A stretch of DNA of 64,000 nucleotides from Tautonia marina. GTDB lineage: Bacteria > Planctomycetota > Planctomycetia > Isosphaerales > Isosphaeraceae. This document shows positions 16,683-25,803 of the stretch, piece by piece. Under the pieces are notes generated by a model. The model did no database searches and had not been told where the DNA came from. It saw nothing but the letters and a program-made list of their open reading frames with translations. The stretch covers positions 62,001-126,000 of the forward strand of contig NZ_WEZF01000018.1 of the NCBI RefSeq assembly GCF_009177065.1, in the 5' to 3' direction. The position numbers and the translations under genes were made by a program. Each line of letters opens with the position of its first letter. Position 1 is the first letter of the stretch.

Positions 16683-18050
16683 ATGGCATCCGTCCGCGAC
16701 TACGGCGCCGTCGGCGACGGCCAATCCGACGACACCGAGGCCCTTCGCCATGCCGTCGAGGCCGGTGACGGTTCACTCGAATTCGACCGAGGAACCTATC
16801 GGATCTCAGGAACGGTCGACATCCCACTCGACACCCACGGTGCACACGCCATCCGAGGCGACGGCACGGCCCGCATCGTGATGACCGCGGCGGGACCAGC
16901 CTTCCGCATCGTCGGCACCCACCGCGGGACCGCCGATCCCGGCTCGCTGACCGAATCCGTCGCCAACCGAGAGCGCCTGCCGACCGTCTCCGGTATCGAG
17001 ATCGTCGGCGAGCACGACGGGGCCGTCGGCATCGAGCTGACGGGCACGATGGAAGCCACTCTTCACGCCGTCTTGATCCGTCAATGTCTCATCGGCGTTC
17101 ATTTGACCAACCGCAACCGGAACGTCCTGATCAACGCCTGCCACATCTACCACGGCCGGGGACCAAGGGCGATCGGCGTCTTCTTCGACGCCGTGAACCT
17201 GCACCAGGCAATCATCGTCGGCAGCCACATCAGCTACCATCGTCACGCCGGCATCAAGATCGCCCGGAGCGAGATCCGGAACCTCCATATCACCGGCAAC
17301 GACATCGAGTACAACCACGACGACCAGGACAACTCCCCCGATTCGGCCGACGTCTGGATCGACTCCAGAGAGGGGACCGTCCGCGAGGGGACGATCGCCT
17401 CGAACACGATTCAGGCCAAGCCGAGCCCCAACGGGTCGAACGTTCGCATTGAAGGCCCCGAGCGCGACGACTCGGCCGGGGCCGGGCTCTGGACGATCGT
17501 CGGCAACATCCTGCAAAGCCAGGAACGGAACCTCTGGCTCCGATTCTGCCGGGCCGTCACCGTGTCGGGCAACTCGTTTGCCTCGGCATCGCGTCATTCC
17601 ATTGACATCGACGCATGTCGCATCATCAGTCTTGGATCAAACACGATCGACCACAATCCCGACTATCGAGGCTCGTTTCTCGATGGCATTGTCATCCGCC
17701 GATCCTCGGCCATCAACCTCAACGGCATGATCCTTGAAGGGGTCCGCGTCGGCCGCCCCGACCGCGGCGCGGCGATTGCCGTGAGCGACTCGGAGGCCAT
17801 CACCATCGCCCACTGCCAGGTGCTCGATCCGACGGCTCGGGCGATCGAATTGAGCAACGTCCGATCCACAATGGTCGATGGTTGCACCCTGCTCGACCGC
17901 CGATCGGAACCCTCGATGACCGAGGCCATTCGCCTCCGTGGTCAGTGTTCCGGCGTGGCCATCCGGGGGAACCTCGTCACGGGAGGGCAGTCGGCCATTA
18001 TCGCCGAGGCCGGAGACGCGATCGTGGTGGAGGGGAATCTCAGTGTCTGA
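16683..18050 (+). CDS. Right-handed parallel beta-helix (pectate lyase-fold) protein
   Basis: 455 residues. Begins VRDYGAVGDGQSDDTEALRHAV, the start motif of the pectate-lyase-3/glycosyl hydrolase 28-like superfamily, followed by parallel beta-helix coils throughout (GNDIEY, VSGNSFASAS, GSNTIDHNP, IRGNLVTGGQSAI). No signal peptide is visible, unusual for a fold normally acting on extracellular polysaccharide; the first Met lies directly before the core motif. Catalytic acids of GH28 were not recognised, so the activity is unknown. ATG follows AGGAGCAG. It lies downstream of the propeller gene and ends before a hairpin. Confidence 0.8.
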   Translation: MASVRDYGAVGDGQSDDTEALRHAVEAGDGSLEFDRGTYRISGTVDIPLDTHGAHAIRGDGTARIVMTAAGPAFRIVGTHRGTADPGSLTESVANRERLPTVSGIEIVGEHDGAVGIELTGTMEATLHAVLIRQCLIGVHLTNRNRNVLINACHIYHGRGPRAIGVFFDAVNLHQAIIVGSHISYHRHAGIKIARSEIRNLHITGNDIEYNHDDQDNSPDSADVWIDSREGTVREGTIASNTIQAKPSPNGSNVRIEGPERDDSAGAGLWTIVGNILQSQERNLWLRFCRAVTVSGNSFASASRHSIDIDACRIISLGSNTIDHNPDYRGSFLDGIVIRRSSAINLNGMILEGVRVGRPDRGAAIAVSDSEAITIAHCQVLDPTARAIELSNVRSTMVDGCTLLDRRSEPSMTEAIRLRGQCSGVAIRGNLVTGGQSAIIAEAGDAIVVEGNLSV

Positions 18051-18100
18051 GATTTCGAGTATCCTCAGGCGATCCCTTGGGTCATGGATGACGAAACGAG

Positions 18101-18138
18101 TCGAGACGTGAGCCGTCAAATGGCGACTCACGTCTCGA
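18101..18138. terminator. Hairpin between convergent genes
   Basis: A 12-bp perfect stem (TCGAGACGTGAG/CTCACGTCTCGA) with a further CG pair inside, 50 bp past the beta-helix stop and just beyond the stop of the small lipoprotein on the other strand. No T-run on either side, so it may be a weak or bidirectional terminator. Confidence 0.5.
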
Positions 18139-18163
18139 CAAATCCGTCGCGAGCGGTTCCCGA

Positions 18164-18349
18164 TCAGGGGGTAATCATTCCTCCACCGGTTCGCTCCTCT
18201 TCCTCAACCATCGCATCGTTTTCCTGGATTTCTTGCTTTTGTTCCTCGGTCAGCGGAGGGAGTTGCGACGGGTCGGTAATCGGCCCGTCCTCGGAACCAC
18301 ATCCCGCCAGACCAAGAACAATTGCCATGAGAAGAAATGACCGATTCAT
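18164..18349 (-). CDS. Small lipoprotein paired with the DUF1559 protein
   Basis: 61 residues: MNRSFLLMAIVLGLAGCGSEDG gives a signal with lipobox LAGC (Cys17), then a short acidic stretch (LTEEQKQEIQENDAMVEEEE). It begins 33 bp after the DUF1559 stop on the same strand. In planctomycete genomes small lipoproteins often follow DUF1559 genes (family knowledge). Function unknown; export together with the pseudopilin-like protein is inferred. Confidence 0.75.
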   Translation of the reverse strand: MNRSFLLMAIVLGLAGCGSEDGPITDPSQLPPLTEEQKQEIQENDAMVEEEERTGGGMITP

Positions 18350-18382
18350 TGGAAAGTCCTTTTTTAGAATTGATTTTGAACC

Positions 18383-19516
<1,134 letters not shown>

Positions 19517-19792
19517 GAGTCAACGCTCCAGGGAGGGAATGCCTTTGCAGGCCGAGGTTGGGTAGGAGCCACAGTTATAGGCCAACTCTGTTTCAACTCG
19601 ATGAGGCCAGCGTGAACATTGGATTAAACTTGCCGACTCGATCCCAACCACGAACACCGCCCCTTGAACGTTCCGAGAATTGAATATGAAGTTTCGTTGA
19701 AACTCCTGGACAGAGACGGTTTCCCTGGTATTCTCCCTGGATTCCCGCCAATTCCCCCACGGCTTCCCCGCCTCTCCCACGGAGTTTTTGCC

Positions 19793-20350
19793 ATGATCAA
19801 CCTTCGTATCGTTGGCTCCTCCCTTTGTTTGAGTGTCTTGATTGGTGTCGCGGCCCAGGCCCAGACCGCCGAATCTCCGGTTTACAAAAGCTGGGCTCAG
19901 GTCCCGGTCGGAACCCGCATGATCCAAAAAACGGTCTCGGTCGGATCGGACGGGAGTACCGTAGAGTCGAAAACGATCCAGACCTTGCAATCGATCGACG
20001 ACGACGTGGCGACCGTGGAGCAGATCTATGTGGACCCGCAGGGGGAGGAGTTCACCCAGGTCTTTCGACACCGGCGCAAGGTTCTGCTGCTTCCCGGGGT
20101 CAAGGCGGAAAACCTCGGCATTCCGGCCAACGCGACCGACCAGGGCGCGGAAACCCTCCAGATCGCCGGCCGGGAATTCGAAACGAAATGGTACGACACC
20201 ACCGGCCAGGCCGAGGCCGGCACCATGTTGATCCGGACCTGGTACTCCAACAAGGTGCCCGGCCTGATCGTCAAGTCGTTCACCCGGATCGAGGGTTTCC
20301 CCTCCACCACCACCATCGAGCTGGTCGATCTCATTCGTCCCGGCTCGTGA
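19793..20350 (+). CDS. Secreted protein of unknown function
   Basis: 185 residues from ATG 19793; an earlier in-frame start at 19664 would bury the signal peptide. MINLRIVGSSLCLSVLIGVAAQA is a Sec signal with a clear cleavage site. The mature part is a small beta-rich domain (GTRMIQKTVSVGSDGSTVESK, EFETKWYDTTGQAEAGTM, VPGLIVKSFTRIEG) with no recognised family motif or cysteines. The pattern of ions such as 'pattern of T-rich beta strands ending in KSFT' resembles planctomycete secreted proteins that are not characterised. Followed by a strong hairpin at 20455. Confidence 0.7.
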   Translation: MINLRIVGSSLCLSVLIGVAAQAQTAESPVYKSWAQVPVGTRMIQKTVSVGSDGSTVESKTIQTLQSIDDDVATVEQIYVDPQGEEFTQVFRHRRKVLLLPGVKAENLGIPANATDQGAETLQIAGREFETKWYDTTGQAEAGTMLIRTWYSNKVPGLIVKSFTRIEGFPSTTTIELVDLIRPGS

Positions 20351-20454
20351 TTGATCGAGCTGATCGTGCGGCCCCCGAGCCGCACCACGGCCCGGCAACT
20401 TCGCTCGGCCTTGCCCTGGTGCGGAGCAATTGAGGTGAACCCAGCCCTCGGCCA

Positions 20455-20486
20455 CTTGCCCACCGACCGTCGAATCGGTGGGCAAG
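20455..20486 (+). terminator. Strong hairpin after the secreted protein
   Basis: Perfect 12-bp stem (CTTGCCCACCGA/TCGGTGGGCAAG) with an 8-nt loop, 105 bp past the stop. No T-run directly follows, although TTTTTT occurs 34 bp further on. Likely ends the transcript of the 185-residue secreted protein; also between convergent genes. Confidence 0.55.
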
Positions 20487-20629
20487 ACGAGGCATGTCTG
20501 CCCAAAGAGACGCAACATGATTTTTTGAATAAAGGGCTTTTAAGAAATCCAAGTTTGAATGATCGAATTTTATTGCAAGCCAGGATCGTTAAATTGCGTG
20601 AGACGTTTTGAAGAATGAAGCCAGGTTGA

Positions 20630-23326
20630 TCAGGCGCACTCGGAGCGATCGGATCGGCCTCGACCGCGGATCGGGCCGTATTCGACCCGGGCCAGCGCGG
20701 TCGGGTCGATGTGAGTTTGGGCAGCGCGACGGACGGCGTCTGGCGTGATCCGGGCCAGGCGAGACGGCAGGCGGATCGGGGTGTCGAGGGGCAATCCGTA
20801 GTAGGCGAGATCGACGAGCCGTTCGGACCGCTGGTTGACGGACTGATAGTCGAAGACCCAGGAACCGCGCAGGTAGTGAATCGCCTGGGCCACCTCGTCG
20901 TCGCTAAAGGCCCCTTGATGGAGGGCCTGGATCTGGTCGAGGACGGCGGCGGTGGCCAGGTCGGCCTCGGCCGGGCCGGTGCCGACGTAGACGCGGAACA
21001 AGCCCGGTGCGCGATCGGCCGAGTCGGTCATGCCGCCCGAGACGTTGTAGGCCAGTCCCAGGTCGTCGCGCAAGGTGGCATTCAGGCGGTCGGTGAAACC
21101 AGGGCCGGAGCCGAAAATGTGGTCGAGCACGGCCAGGGTCTCAAAGTCGGGGTGGCACCGTTCCACGCCGAGGTGACCGATCATCAAATGCACTTGTTCC
21201 CCCGGATGGTCGACCCGACGCAGCCGGGGGCGGGTTGATCGGACCGGAAACGGCACCGACGCCGGAGGAATGCCGCTGGGCGTCCAGTCACCGAAATGGC
21301 GAGCCAGCAACGTCCGAAGGGTTCGCGGATCATAATCCCCCACCACGACCATCACGGCGTTGTCTGGCGCAAAGAACTGGCGATGATGCGCCAGCACGTC
21401 GGCACGAGTGAGCGCGGAAAGCTGCCGAGGTGTCCCTCGGGGATCTCGGGCGTAGGGGTGATCGCCGTAAACGAGACTCCGGAAGATCAGATCGGCTCGG
21501 AAGGCCGGGTCGTCGCGATCGCCCCGCAATTCGGCCACGGTGCGACGGCGGGCCCAGTCCACCGCGTCGTCGGGGAAGGTCGGTCGGCGGACGAGGTCGG
21601 CCAGCACCTCGACGCCGAGGGCCAGGTCTTCGGCTCGCATCTGGAGCGAGGCCCCCGTGGATCCTGCGTCAAGGACTGCGCCGACATCCTCGACCGCCTC
21701 GGCCAGTTGCTCGGCCGAGTGGCGGGCGGTCCCTTCTTCGAGTAACCGGCCGGTCAGATAGGCGGCGCCGGGGACCGCTTCGCGTGTCGAGTCGGCATCA
21801 ATGAAGAGCTCAAGGGCAACGACCCCCGCGCCGGGGTGTCGTTCGGTGATGATCCGAAGCCCGTTGGCGAGGAACCGGGAACGAGGTCGATAGTTCGGCA
21901 GGGTCGGAGCCGATCCGGCGGCCACGCCAAGGGGCAACTCGGACATCGGGCAGGTTGATCGGGCCGAGGCGGGGGAAGCGACCGGAGGAGACGGCGGAAC
22001 CTGCGGCGACGTCGCGGGAAGCATGGCGAGCGTCGAGCGGCCCGATCGGGGACGCGCCCAGCCGACCGTCTCCCGGGATTCGGCCAGGTAGGCCGAAGCG
22101 ACGCGGCGGATGTCGTCGGCCGAGACGGCCAGGGCGGCACGGTGCGATTCAAGCCAGTCGGTCCAGCGTCCCCAAAGGGCCGTCACGCCGAGGCCACCGA
22201 CCAGGCCCGGCAGGTCGTCTTGCTGCCATCGCCAGGCGGCTTCCAGGCGGCGCCGGGAGCGGAGCAATTCCTCGGGAGTCGGTCCCTCGACGGTCAGGCG
22301 GTCCAGCTCGCGGCGGACAACGCCTTCGATGCGCTTGGGATCGACGCCGGGAACGGCCTCGATCTGCACGACCAGTTGACCGGCCAGGTGGGCCGGATCG
22401 TGCATCGCATCAACGTACGTCGCCATCTGGCCGCTTTCAACCAGGGTTTCCCAGAGCCGAGAGCGGCGGCCGCAGGTGAGCAGGTCGGCCAGAACTCCCA
22501 GGGCCGGGGCGTCGGAATGGCCTCGGGGGACGGTGTGCCAGCCGATCAGGCCGCGGGCGATGGCGTCGGGCTCGACCAGCTCAAAGCGTCGCCGCTCGAC
22601 CTGCGAGGGCTCGACCTCGGGAACGTCTGGGCGGATCAGGCGGCCGGCGGGAATCTGACCGAAGCCGTGGGCCACGGCGTCGAAGACCCGGTCGGCCTCC
22701 AGGTCGCCGGCCAGCACGAGCACGGTGCCGTCGGGTCGGTAATGCTGGTCGTAGAAGGTTCGAAGGTCGTCAATCGAGATCTCGGCCAGGTCTTCGGGCC
22801 AGCCGATGATCGGATTGCGATACGGGTGGTCGTGGTAGCAGTGCAGAAGGAACTGCTCGTCGAGCCGGCCCGAGGGGGAATCCATCTCTCGGGCCCGTTC
22901 TTCCTGAATGACGTGGCGTTCCGATTCGATCTCCAGAGGGTCGAACAAGGCCCCTCTCATCCGGTCGGCTTCGAGTTCGAGAGCCAGCTCCCAGCGATCT
23001 CGGGGGAAGCGAAACCAGTAGTGGGTGCAATCCTCGTCGGTCTCGGCGTTAACCTCACCGGCCGAGACGAAGGTGAGGCGGTCAATGAGCCCCTTGGGGA
23101 AGCGTTTGGTCCCCTTGAACAGCATGTGTTCAACGAAGTGGGCCAGGCCGGATTTTCCCGCCGGCTCATCGACCGAGCCGACCGGATAGTACAAATCGCA
23201 GACGACGACCGCGGCGCTGGGCCGGGGAAGCACGAGCACGCGCATCCCGTTCTCCAGCACCCGTTCGACGACGGGAAGCTGACCATGATGGACCGGGAGG
23301 GCCTCGGCGGTCCGACGTCGGGCCAT
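20630..23326 (-). CDS. M16-family zinc peptidase, two-domain (active N half, inactive C half)
   Basis: 898 residues read from ATG 23326 (MARRRTAEALPVHH); the frame runs open upstream but without similarity. The N-terminal half has the inverted zinc motif HFVEH (His63, Glu66, His67) in GLAHFVEHMLFKGT and the third ligand Glu in LALELEADRM about 75 residues later, so it should be catalytic. The second half (from about residue 450) repeats the fold (LFIDADSTREAVPGAAYLTGRLLEEGT) but lacks HxxEH, as in pitrilysin-like and bacterial processing-protease-like proteins. No signal peptide, so it is probably cytoplasmic and degrades peptides. It stands alone; upstream lies a long non-coding stretch. Confidence 0.93.
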   Translation of the reverse strand: MARRRTAEALPVHHGQLPVVERVLENGMRVLVLPRPSAAVVVCDLYYPVGSVDEPAGKSGLAHFVEHMLFKGTKRFPKGLIDRLTFVSAGEVNAETDEDCTHYWFRFPRDRWELALELEADRMRGALFDPLEIESERHVIQEERAREMDSPSGRLDEQFLLHCYHDHPYRNPIIGWPEDLAEISIDDLRTFYDQHYRPDGTVLVLAGDLEADRVFDAVAHGFGQIPAGRLIRPDVPEVEPSQVERRRFELVEPDAIARGLIGWHTVPRGHSDAPALGVLADLLTCGRRSRLWETLVESGQMATYVDAMHDPAHLAGQLVVQIEAVPGVDPKRIEGVVRRELDRLTVEGPTPEELLRSRRRLEAAWRWQQDDLPGLVGGLGVTALWGRWTDWLESHRAALAVSADDIRRVASAYLAESRETVGWARPRSGRSTLAMLPATSPQVPPSPPVASPASARSTCPMSELPLGVAAGSAPTLPNYRPRSRFLANGLRIITERHPGAGVVALELFIDADSTREAVPGAAYLTGRLLEEGTARHSAEQLAEAVEDVGAVLDAGSTGASLQMRAEDLALGVEVLADLVRRPTFPDDAVDWARRRTVAELRGDRDDPAFRADLIFRSLVYGDHPYARDPRGTPRQLSALTRADVLAHHRQFFAPDNAVMVVVGDYDPRTLRTLLARHFGDWTPSGIPPASVPFPVRSTRPRLRRVDHPGEQVHLMIGHLGVERCHPDFETLAVLDHIFGSGPGFTDRLNATLRDDLGLAYNVSGGMTDSADRAPGLFRVYVGTGPAEADLATAAVLDQIQALHQGAFSDDEVAQAIHYLRGSWVFDYQSVNQRSERLVDLAYYGLPLDTPIRLPSRLARITPDAVRRAAQTHIDPTALARVEYGPIRGRGRSDRSECA

Positions 23327-24279
23327 GACTGCCCCCCTCCTGCACAGAGTTGTCGCGTGGCGGCGCGGCGGACGGGATTGCAAACCGCCCAGACTGACCC
23401 GGCTCGGTCCCAATCCCGCGTGGAGATTCCGATACCCTTCCAGTTTATCATCCCGGCCGTCGCTCGGCGATGGCACCCGCCACCGGTTCTCGACCGAGTG
23501 CAGTCTTCGCGTAACCTTTGCCGCCGCAATGCAGGTAAACCGATTGCCGAGGGCACTGGGAGCGCTCGGAGCGCTCCGAGACCTTGACCAGAGAAGTTTG
23601 ACACAACCTCCGATCTTGGAAGAGGTTTGAACCTCCGGGCTCCGATCGGGGACCGGCCGAAAATGGGTTCGTTCCGTTGCGGAGCGCTCCGGGAGCGCAG
23701 GCATCGGGAATCGCTCGCGGTGGAGTTGCAGGGCAAGGTGATCGAAGGGTGAGCCGGGCTCGACGATCCGATCCCGAACCGGACCAAATCGGGATCGGTG
23801 CGCGCGCCGCCGCTCGAATCGGAGCCCAGACGATTTCGATGCAATCTGTTTTGCGACAGAAGGTTCCGCCGTTTTCCCAACGAACCAGAAAGGCAGAAAA
23901 TGGGTTCGCTTCGTCACGGCGCCCCCGAGACAACGCGGTCGCAACGCGAGCCTTGTGCAGCGATCACCAGGGGAGATGAAAGAAATGCACACAAACATTT
24001 ATGCACGCAAGCAACATTTCCAGAGGATCGGTTTCAATACGTTCGATACGACGGCAAGGGCCAGGAGTCTGGGACACGGTTTGAAGATCACAGGACCAAC
24101 AGAAATCATCGGGGAATTGGGGAGGCTCAGTCACTTTGAATGTGAGAAGGTCGAGGAGGGTTGGGGATACGCGGATCGGAGTGCTGGGGAGCGAGGGATT
24201 GCCGGTCGGGGCGGAGGGGGGAACAATGGGGGCATTCTTGCCCAGGTGATGGCGGTCGGACCGAGGCGATCGAAGCGAC
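23327..24279. other. Long non-coding region with internal repeats
   Basis: 953 bp without a credible gene. AGAAAATGGGTTCGCTTCGT (23894-23913) has an imperfect copy at 23659-23678 (CCGAAAATGGGTTCGTTCCG). GGAGCGCTCC, itself palindromic, occurs near 23568 and 23690. The stretch from about 23960 to 24130 is clearly richer in A/T than its surroundings. Open frames here (for example 23448-23933 minus, 23955-24287 plus) show no domain, no ribosome binding site and mixed composition, so they are not annotated. It could be a degraded repeat element or a region with an untranslated RNA. Confidence 0.55.
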
Positions 24280-25011
24280 ATGAGTGACGCAAGTAACCCA
24301 CCCGAACGGCGATGGAGCCCGTTGTCCCTCCGAGAGCGGAGGGTGCTGGGCGTGCTGGTCGAGAAGCAGAAGACAACGCCGGATGTCTACCCGATGTCGA
24401 TTGCGGGCATCGTGACCGGGTGCAATCAGAAGTCGAACCGCGATCCGGTGACGAGCTACGATGCCGACGACGTGGAAGAGATCCTCATCGGCCTCCGGAA
24501 GAAAGGGGCCGCGATTCAGGTCGAAGGGAGCGGCCGGGTCGAGAAGTGGCGGCATAACCTTTATGAGTGGCTCGACTTGCGAGGCCAGGGCATGGCGATG
24601 GCCGTCCTGGCCGAGCTGATGCTTCGAGGCGCCCAGACCGTCGGCGAGCTGCGCGGGCGGGCCGCCCGGATGGACCCGATTCCGGACCTGGAGACCTTGC
24701 AGCCGATCCTGGAGATGCTGGCCGAGCGGGGCCTGGTCGTCTTCCTGACCCCTCCCGGTCAGCGCAGAGGGGTGACGGTCACGCATGGCCTGATGCCGCC
24801 CGAGGAGCTGGATCGGGTCCGACAGAGTGTCGCCTCGGCGAGCGACCGTGATAACGACGAGCCGCGACCGGCGCGGTCGAGCGGCGGCGCGGCGTCGGCC
24901 GGCCTGGCGGCCGAGGTCGCGAGCCTGCGGGCCGAACTGGAGGCGCTTCGGGGGATCGTGGAGACCCTTTCGACCGACGTGAAAACGTTGAAAGCGTCAC
25001 TCGGTGAGTGA
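24280..25011 (+). CDS. yceH: YceH-family (DUF480) protein
   Basis: 243 residues. The N-terminal two-thirds hold the tandem winged-helix DUF480 fold: LSLRERRVLGVLVEKQKTTPDVYPMS, GCNQKSNRDPVTSYD and AVLAELMLRGAQTVGELRGRAARM are the family signatures. The C-terminal part is a Ser/Ala linker followed by a coiled coil (AAEVASLRAELEALRGIVET). Its role is not well defined (family knowledge); DNA binding is plausible from the fold. The zinc-ribbon gene begins just downstream, so the two may be co-transcribed. Confidence 0.93.
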   Translation: MSDASNPPERRWSPLSLRERRVLGVLVEKQKTTPDVYPMSIAGIVTGCNQKSNRDPVTSYDADDVEEILIGLRKKGAAIQVEGSGRVEKWRHNLYEWLDLRGQGMAMAVLAELMLRGAQTVGELRGRAARMDPIPDLETLQPILEMLAERGLVVFLTPPGQRRGVTVTHGLMPPEELDRVRQSVASASDRDNDEPRPARSSGGAASAGLAAEVASLRAELEALRGIVETLSTDVKTLKASLGE

Positions 25012-25033
25012 TCGGGGTCTGGGAGGGCCATCG

Positions 25034-25321
25034 ATGCTGATCGATCGATGGAAGCGTCATCGCCTGAGGGTGTTCGCCGTCGTCGGTACCGCGCTGATGC
25101 TCGTCGGTGGCCTGGTCAAGTGGGTGGGGTTCGAGGAGGCAGGCCGCGCTCTGCTTCTCGTCCTTTGGGGACTTGGCACCGTGCTGATCGTGCTGATCGT
25201 CGCCGACGTGACGGTCCACGCCCTGCTCGGCCGGGGGCAGGCCTGCATGACCTGCGGCCATGTCCGGCCCCTCAGGTCATTCCGTCCGGCAGGCCCCTGC
25301 CCCAGGTGCGGCGACTTCTGA
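25034..25321 (+). CDS. Small membrane protein with C-terminal zinc ribbon
   Basis: 95 residues from ATG 25034, which follows GGGAGGG with 6-7 nt spacing; a GTG at 25004 in the same frame would overlap yceH by 8 bp. Two hydrophobic segments (VFAVVGTALMLVGGLVKWVG and LLLVLWGLGTVLIVLIVADV) are followed by CMTCGH...GPCPRC, two CxxC pairs about 15 residues apart that look like a zinc-ribbon knuckle. No homologue is recognised. The membrane-plus-ribbon layout suggests a small regulator or assembly factor on the cytoplasmic side, an inference only. Confidence 0.65.
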   Translation: MLIDRWKRHRLRVFAVVGTALMLVGGLVKWVGFEEAGRALLLVLWGLGTVLIVLIVADVTVHALLGRGQACMTCGHVRPLRSFRPAGPCPRCGDF

Positions 25322-25501
25322 ATTGAGGGGGAAAGGGGGGCTTCCTGGCACCGGAGCCGAACCGGATTTGATCCTGTACGTAAGAATAGAAGAATCGGGC
25401 AACATCGCCCGCCTCTGGCTTGCGAGTCGGAGCGGGTTGCGGCATAATAGGTCTTTCCGCTGGTCCCGAGACAGAGCGGCGACGCGGGCTCTCGATTTCT
25501 T

Positions 25502-25634
25502 GAGGGGGTCCGGGTGAGTCGGGGGGGACCCGAGCAATTGAGGCGCGTGAACCTGGTCAGGGCGGGAACGCAGCAGCCATAAGCGTGACCTCGATGTGCC
25601 CGGGAGCACCTCCCCGGCTCTCCCGGCCTCCTTC
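25502..25634 (+). ncRNA. ffs: Signal recognition particle RNA (4.5S-type)
   Basis: Contains the conserved SRP domain IV core: GTGAACCTGGTCAGG (asymmetric-loop side, near 25546-25561), GGGAACGCAGCAGCC (25564-25578) and AAGCGTGACCTC. The flanks pair: CCGGGTGAG (25510-25518) with CTCTCCCGG (25618-25626), then GGGG with CCCC closer to the apex, giving a long hairpin of the small bacterial SRP RNA type. Ends are approximate; outer pairing weakens past 25502/25634. It lies directly upstream of dnaX, a frequent bacterial arrangement. It binds Ffh for co-translational targeting. Confidence 0.92.
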
Positions 25635-25803
25635 GGGATGGGATGAGAGTGGACCCGACACCGACGCGATCCCCGCAAGGGACGATGGACTTGCGGAGCA
25701 GGTGATCGATCGGAGGGGGATCGGATCGGGTCTGCCAGAAGTTAAAGTGTGAGCGACGACGCCCCCCGTCTGGGTTCCCTCGGCACGACGGAGCGCCTTA
25801 TCC

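Noticed and set aside
23448-23933. 161-residue minus-strand open frame upstream of the M16 gene
   Set aside because: No ribosome site, signal or domain; composition fits non-coding DNA with repeats.
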